From assembly GCA_003136475.1 (NCBI GenBank), contig PLEQ01000205.1:447-9056 (forward strand): a DNA stretch of 8,610 nucleotides, written 5' to 3'. Below the pieces are notes generated by a model. It worked only from the letters and a program-made list of their open reading frames with translations. It did not search any database and was not told the origin of the DNA. Shown one piece after another: positions 5,508-8,610 of the stretch. Both the position numbers and the translations under genes were made by a program. The stretch's first letter is position 1. The number at the start of each line of letters is the position of its first letter. Source of the stretch: Deltaproteobacteria bacterium. Its GTDB lineage: Bacteria; Bdellovibrionota_B; Oligoflexia; Oligoflexales; Bog-1112.

Positions 5508-7214
5508 ATGACGACGGAGAGATTTTCGGAACAAGTAGTCCGAGACCTATCCCGACACATTCCTCAGACAGAGATGCGTTTGGTAGCATCTCCGCTATAC
5601 ACCGATGAGGATGTTCTTTGGGTTCCCTACCAGCGCATCAGCGCAGTCGCTGCAGCTCTCAAACCCCACTACCCCTTCTTAATGGACATCTGCGGTGTGG
5701 ACTACCCGGAGCGCGAGAAACGTTTCGAGGTCGTCTACCACTTTGCCGATCCTGAGCGGCAAAACCGCCTGCGAGTCAAAACCCAAATCTCGGAACAGGA
5801 TGCTGTTCCTTCGCTGGTCGCCGTCTACCAAGGTGCCAATTGGTTTGAACGCGAGGCTTTCGACATGTTCGGCATCATGTTTAGCGGGCACCCTAACCTG
5901 CGCCGCATTTTATGCCATGAGGATTTTGTCGGCCACCCGCTCCGCAAAGACTACCCGGCCGATCGCCGTCAATCTCTCGTCACCCCACTCGAACACGTCT
6001 TCGCCCGAGACCGCGAGCGCATGCTCTCGGAAGAAGAAGACCATCTCTCCGACAAAGTTTGGCTCAATATCGGCCCAGCCCATCCCGCCACTCACGGAAC
6101 CCTACGTTTTATGGCCGTGCTGGAAGGCGAAACGATCAGCAAAGTCGATATCGAGATTGGCTACCTCCACCGTTGTTTTGAAAAAATGGCCGAGACGCAC
6201 TCCTATAACCAAGTGATCCCCTACACAGACCGCCTCAATTACTGCTCCGCACCACTCAATAACAACGCATGGTGTCGTGCGGTTGAAAAACTCTGTGGCA
6301 TTAAAATCCCAGACCGAGCGAAAGTGATTCGCATCATTCTGGATGAATTTTCCCGCATCATCGATCATTGTGTCTGCATCGGCACCCAGTTGGTGGATAT
6401 CGGAGCCCTCACCAACTTCTGGTTATTTTTTAGACCTCGCGAAGCGGTCTATGATCTTTTTGAAAAACTCTGCGGGGCTCGCCTCACCGTCTCCTTGGCA
6501 CGCGTCGGTGGTCTGGGTTTTGATATTCCAGACTCAGCTTGGATTGAGCAGGCCTTTAAAACTTGCGCGATCATTCTGGAGGCCCATCAGGAAATCGACA
6601 CCCTCGTCACGAAGAACCGTATCTTCGTCAGTCGCATGGTTGGCATCACTCCGATCTCAGCTAAGGATGCCATCGACTGGGGTTTCACCGGACCTTGTCT
6701 GCGCGCCTGTGGCGTACCAAGAGATCTCCGGAAAGATATCCCGTACGGAGGCTATGAAAACTTTGCCTTCGATATTCCCATCGGAGAAACCGGTGATTGC
6801 TATGATCGCTACATGGTTCGGATGGAAGAAATCAAGCAGTCCGTCCGCATCATTCAACAAGCCTTAAAGGGACTGCCCTCGGGACCCATCACGATCGATA
6901 ACACCGATATCGCTTTGCCACGCAAAGAAGATGTCTACGGTAACATCGAAGGCCTCATGCATCAGTTCATGAAAGTCATCTATGACGTCCAACCACCCGT
7001 TGGGGAAATTTACTCAGCATCTGAAGGTGCCAATGGCGAGTTGGGTTTTTACATCATCAGTGATGGTACGGGTAAACCCTACCGTGTGAAGTGCCGTCCG
7101 CCCTGTTTTGCCATCTTCCAGTCTTTTACAAAACTTTTAGAGGGCCACATGGTCGCAGATGCTATCGCAGCACTAGGGACTATTAATATTGTTGCAGGCG
7201 AATTGGATCGCTAG
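5508..7214 (+). CDS. nuoCD: NADH:quinone oxidoreductase subunit C/D fusion
   Basis: This is a fused NuoC-NuoD subunit of complex I, 568 residues from the ATG at 5508. It sits in the peripheral arm, where the D part forms the quinone-binding cavity next to NuoB. The NuoC half spans about residues 1-150, with MDICGVDYPE, the family signature NWFEREAFDMFGI (111-123) and GHPLRKDYP near 142-150. A linker of about 35 residues follows. The NuoD half begins at VWLNIGPAHPATHG, with His196 at the position of the quinone-head-group histidine. It continues with GYLHRCFEKMAE, PYTDRLNY, whose last Tyr matches the quinone-contact tyrosine, then IGALTNFW, ARVGGLGFD, GPCLRACGV, PYGGYENFAFD, DCYDRYMVRMEE and the conserved ending GELDR. 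Fused forms are known in E. coli and several other lineages. It is the first gene of the plus-strand run. nuoA and nuoB are not upstream. Confidence 0.96.
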   Translation: MTTERFSEQVVRDLSRHIPQTEMRLVASPLYTDEDVLWVPYQRISAVAAALKPHYPFLMDICGVDYPEREKRFEVVYHFADPERQNRLRVKTQISEQDAVPSLVAVYQGANWFEREAFDMFGIMFSGHPNLRRILCHEDFVGHPLRKDYPADRRQSLVTPLEHVFARDRERMLSEEEDHLSDKVWLNIGPAHPATHGTLRFMAVLEGETISKVDIEIGYLHRCFEKMAETHSYNQVIPYTDRLNYCSAPLNNNAWCRAVEKLCGIKIPDRAKVIRIILDEFSRIIDHCVCIGTQLVDIGALTNFWLFFRPREAVYDLFEKLCGARLTVSLARVGGLGFDIPDSAWIEQAFKTCAIILEAHQEIDTLVTKNRIFVSRMVGITPISAKDAIDWGFTGPCLRACGVPRDLRKDIPYGGYENFAFDIPIGETGDCYDRYMVRMEEIKQSVRIIQQALKGLPSGPITIDNTDIALPRKEDVYGNIEGLMHQFMKVIYDVQPPVGEIYSASEGANGELGFYIISDGTGKPYRVKCRPPCFAIFQSFTKLLEGHMVADAIAALGTINIVAGELDR

Positions 7215-7230
7215 TCGTTATCTACAAAAT

Positions 7231-7245
7231 GGCACCTCAGGTGCC
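7231..7245 (+). repeat. Short palindrome in the nuoCD-nuoE gap
   Basis: GGCACCTCAGGTGCC is a perfect 15-base palindrome around a central C. As RNA it gives a 6-bp stem with a three-base loop, placed 16 bases after the nuoCD stop and 17 bases before the nuoE ATG. It has no T-tract, so it is not a terminator. It could be an operon processing or stability hairpin, or affect nuoE initiation, whose ribosome site is weak. Confidence 0.6.
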
Positions 7246-7262
7246 TTGGGATCGGTGCAATT

Positions 7263-7733
7263 ATGAGTGTCTTTTCACAAAAATTACAAGAACGCATCCA
7301 ACATTATCTCGGACGCTACGAGACGCCGCGCTCGGCTATTCTTCCGATCCTGCATGAAATCCAGGACGAATGCGGTTGGATTCAACCGACGCATGTCGAG
7401 ATTTTGGAAAAAGAATACGGACTCCAACGTGTACACGTCCAGGAGGTTGCGAGCTTTTACTCTATGTACCGCTTAGAGGAGCCAAAGCCCCTGCGGATCT
7501 ATTTTTGTGATAATATTGTCTGCACCATGATGGGTGCTGACAGCGTTATGGAAAAGATCCGTCATCATATGAAAAAGACCGAGGAGAGCGGGAAAGCTTG
7601 CCCCTTCAGTTTGACGGGTGTGCCCTGTTTGGGAGTGTGCGACGGTGCGCCAGCCATGCTTGTCAACAAAGAACGACACCTGAGAGTCAGCACCGAAAAC
7701 GTTGAAGACATCTTGCGTAAGTACGAAGTCTAA
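7263..7733 (+). CDS. nuoE: NADH:quinone oxidoreductase subunit E (2Fe-2S)
   Basis: NuoE is the thioredoxin-fold subunit of the NADH dehydrogenase module and holds the off-path 2Fe-2S cluster N1a beside the FMN in NuoF. The protein has 156 residues, within the family range. The N-terminal helical part includes SAILPILHEIQDECGWI and the motif VQEVASFYSMY. The four cluster cysteines are present: Cys82 and Cys87 in FCDNIVCTMMG, and Cys122 and Cys126 in VPCLGVCDGAPAMLVN. The spacing C-x4-C and C-x3-C is canonical. It lies 48 bp after nuoCD and 14 bp before nuoF on the same strand, as in complex I operons. The ribosome site before ATG 7263 is poor (GGGATCGG about 8-10 bases upstream), which hints at coupling to nuoCD or help from the upstream palindrome. 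Confidence 0.96.
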   Translation: MSVFSQKLQERIQHYLGRYETPRSAILPILHEIQDECGWIQPTHVEILEKEYGLQRVHVQEVASFYSMYRLEEPKPLRIYFCDNIVCTMMGADSVMEKIRHHMKKTEESGKACPFSLTGVPCLGVCDGAPAMLVNKERHLRVSTENVEDILRKYEV

Positions 7734-7747
7734 GGGAGATACAATCG

Positions 7748-8610
7748 ATGGCAGCAGATATTAAAATCACAACAGCCTTCGAAGGAGTACCAGACTCCCG
7801 AAGTCTTCGAACCTATGTCGCAAAAGATGGTTACGCAGCGCTTAAGAAAGCTTTCACCATGACACCCGATGCGTTGGTGGCTCTCGTCAAAGCGTCAGGC
7901 CTCCGCGGTCGAGGTGGTGCCGGTTTTCCAACGGGCTTGAAATGGAGTTTTATCCCCAAAGATTCTAAACAACGCTTTTTAGTCTGCAATAATGACGAAG
8001 GCGAGCCCGGCACTTTCAAAGACCGTTACATACTCGAACTTTCCCCACACATGCTGATCGAAGGTATGGTAATTGCCGCTTTCGCCATCCAAGCCCAAAA
8101 GGCCTACATCTACACACGCTGCGAATTCTATGATGAAATCGCCTGGATGAATCATGCGATCGAAGAAGCCTATACCGCAGGTTACCTTGGCAAAAATATT
8201 CTGGGCTCGGGCTTTGATTTTGAACTGGACCACTACATCGGAGCCGGCGCCTATATCTGTGGCGAAGAAACCGGACTCCTATCTTCCCTCGAAGGTAAAA
8301 AAGGTCAGCCCAAACTCAAACCACCTTTTCCGGCAGTCTCTGGCTACCTTGGCAAACCGACCATCATCAACAATACGGAAACCCTAGCGCTCCTGCCCTG
8401 GATTGTGCAAAATGGCGCCGAGGCCTTTCGTAAAATCGGTACCGAAAAAAGTCCGGGCACCAAACTGTTCTGCGTCTCAGGTCCCGTTCGTAAACCTGGA
8501 GTTTACGAAAAACCCTTGGGCTACTCCTTACACAAACTCATCCACGACGATGCGGGTGGCATGCTGCCTGGTAAAAAACTCAAAGCCGTCATTCCGGGTG
8601 GGGCCTCCGC
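7748..8610 (+). CDS. nuoF: NADH:quinone oxidoreductase subunit F, N-terminal part (runs off window)
   Basis: NuoF binds NADH and FMN and passes electrons to the 4Fe-4S cluster N3, the entry point of complex I. The window holds 287 residues without a stop. The glycine-rich NADH/FMN site is GLRGRGGAGFPTGLKW (51-66), followed by CNNDEGEPGTFKDR near 80-93, GAGAYICGEET (165-175), SLEGKKGQPKLKPPFPA and INNTETLA. The C-terminal cysteines for N3 would be beyond the right edge. ATG 7748 is preceded by AAGGGAG at 7732-7738, which overlaps the nuoE stop codon, so nuoE and nuoF are translationally linked. Small departures from the usual pattern are YTRCEF where relatives have a Gly instead of Cys (YIRGEY-like), and ETGLLSSLEG where many have ETALLESLEG. 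Neither would be expected to abolish function. The gene is intact as far as visible. Confidence 0.96.
   Translation, partial: MAADIKITTAFEGVPDSRSLRTYVAKDGYAALKKAFTMTPDALVALVKASGLRGRGGAGFPTGLKWSFIPKDSKQRFLVCNNDEGEPGTFKDRYILELSPHMLIEGMVIAAFAIQAQKAYIYTRCEFYDEIAWMNHAIEEAYTAGYLGKNILGSGFDFELDHYIGAGAYICGEETGLLSSLEGKKGQPKLKPPFPAVSGYLGKPTIINNTETLALLPWIVQNGAEAFRKIGTEKSPGTKLFCVSGPVRKPGVYEKPLGYSLHKLIHDDAGGMLPGKKLKAVIPGGAS

Overview
The window is a stretch of a bacterial chromosome with densely packed genes and mixed base composition. The organism appears to be a diderm (Gram-negative) respiring bacterium. It encodes a multi-subunit NADH:quinone oxidoreductase (complex I), a type II-signal (lipobox) lipoprotein and a Sec-signal protein. 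I cannot name the phylum from the sequence. The fused NuoC-NuoD subunit and the bacterial-type AspRS with a full insertion domain are compatible with several diderm lineages.

Layout: the left two thirds are read from the minus strand and the right third from the plus strand. In minus-strand transcription order come aspS (aspartyl-tRNA synthetase) and ridA, which are nearly contiguous and translationally linked. A 272-bp gap follows, then a two-gene unit: a small exported protein whose mature part looks like a phage T4 gp19-type tail-tube protein, overlapping a 470-residue lipoprotein of unknown function. A 246-bp gap with a strikingly long perfect inverted repeat separates this unit from ffh (signal recognition particle GTPase), which runs off the left edge. 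Divergent from aspS, on the plus strand, is the start of a complex I operon: nuoCD (fused), nuoE and nuoF. nuoF runs off the right edge.

How the genes work together: NuoE and NuoF form the NADH-oxidising module of complex I, and NuoCD is the connecting and quinone-site subunit. nuoA and nuoB are not upstream of nuoCD, so they must lie elsewhere if the complex is complete. Ffh, AspRS and RidA are housekeeping genes for protein targeting, tRNA charging and enamine/imine detoxification. The least ordinary part is the pair at about 1038-2877. There a tail-tube-like fold is attached to a Sec signal peptide and co-encoded with a cysteine-rich lipoprotein, which suggests an envelope role rather than a virion role. 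No tRNA, rRNA, CRISPR array, transposase or integrase was seen.
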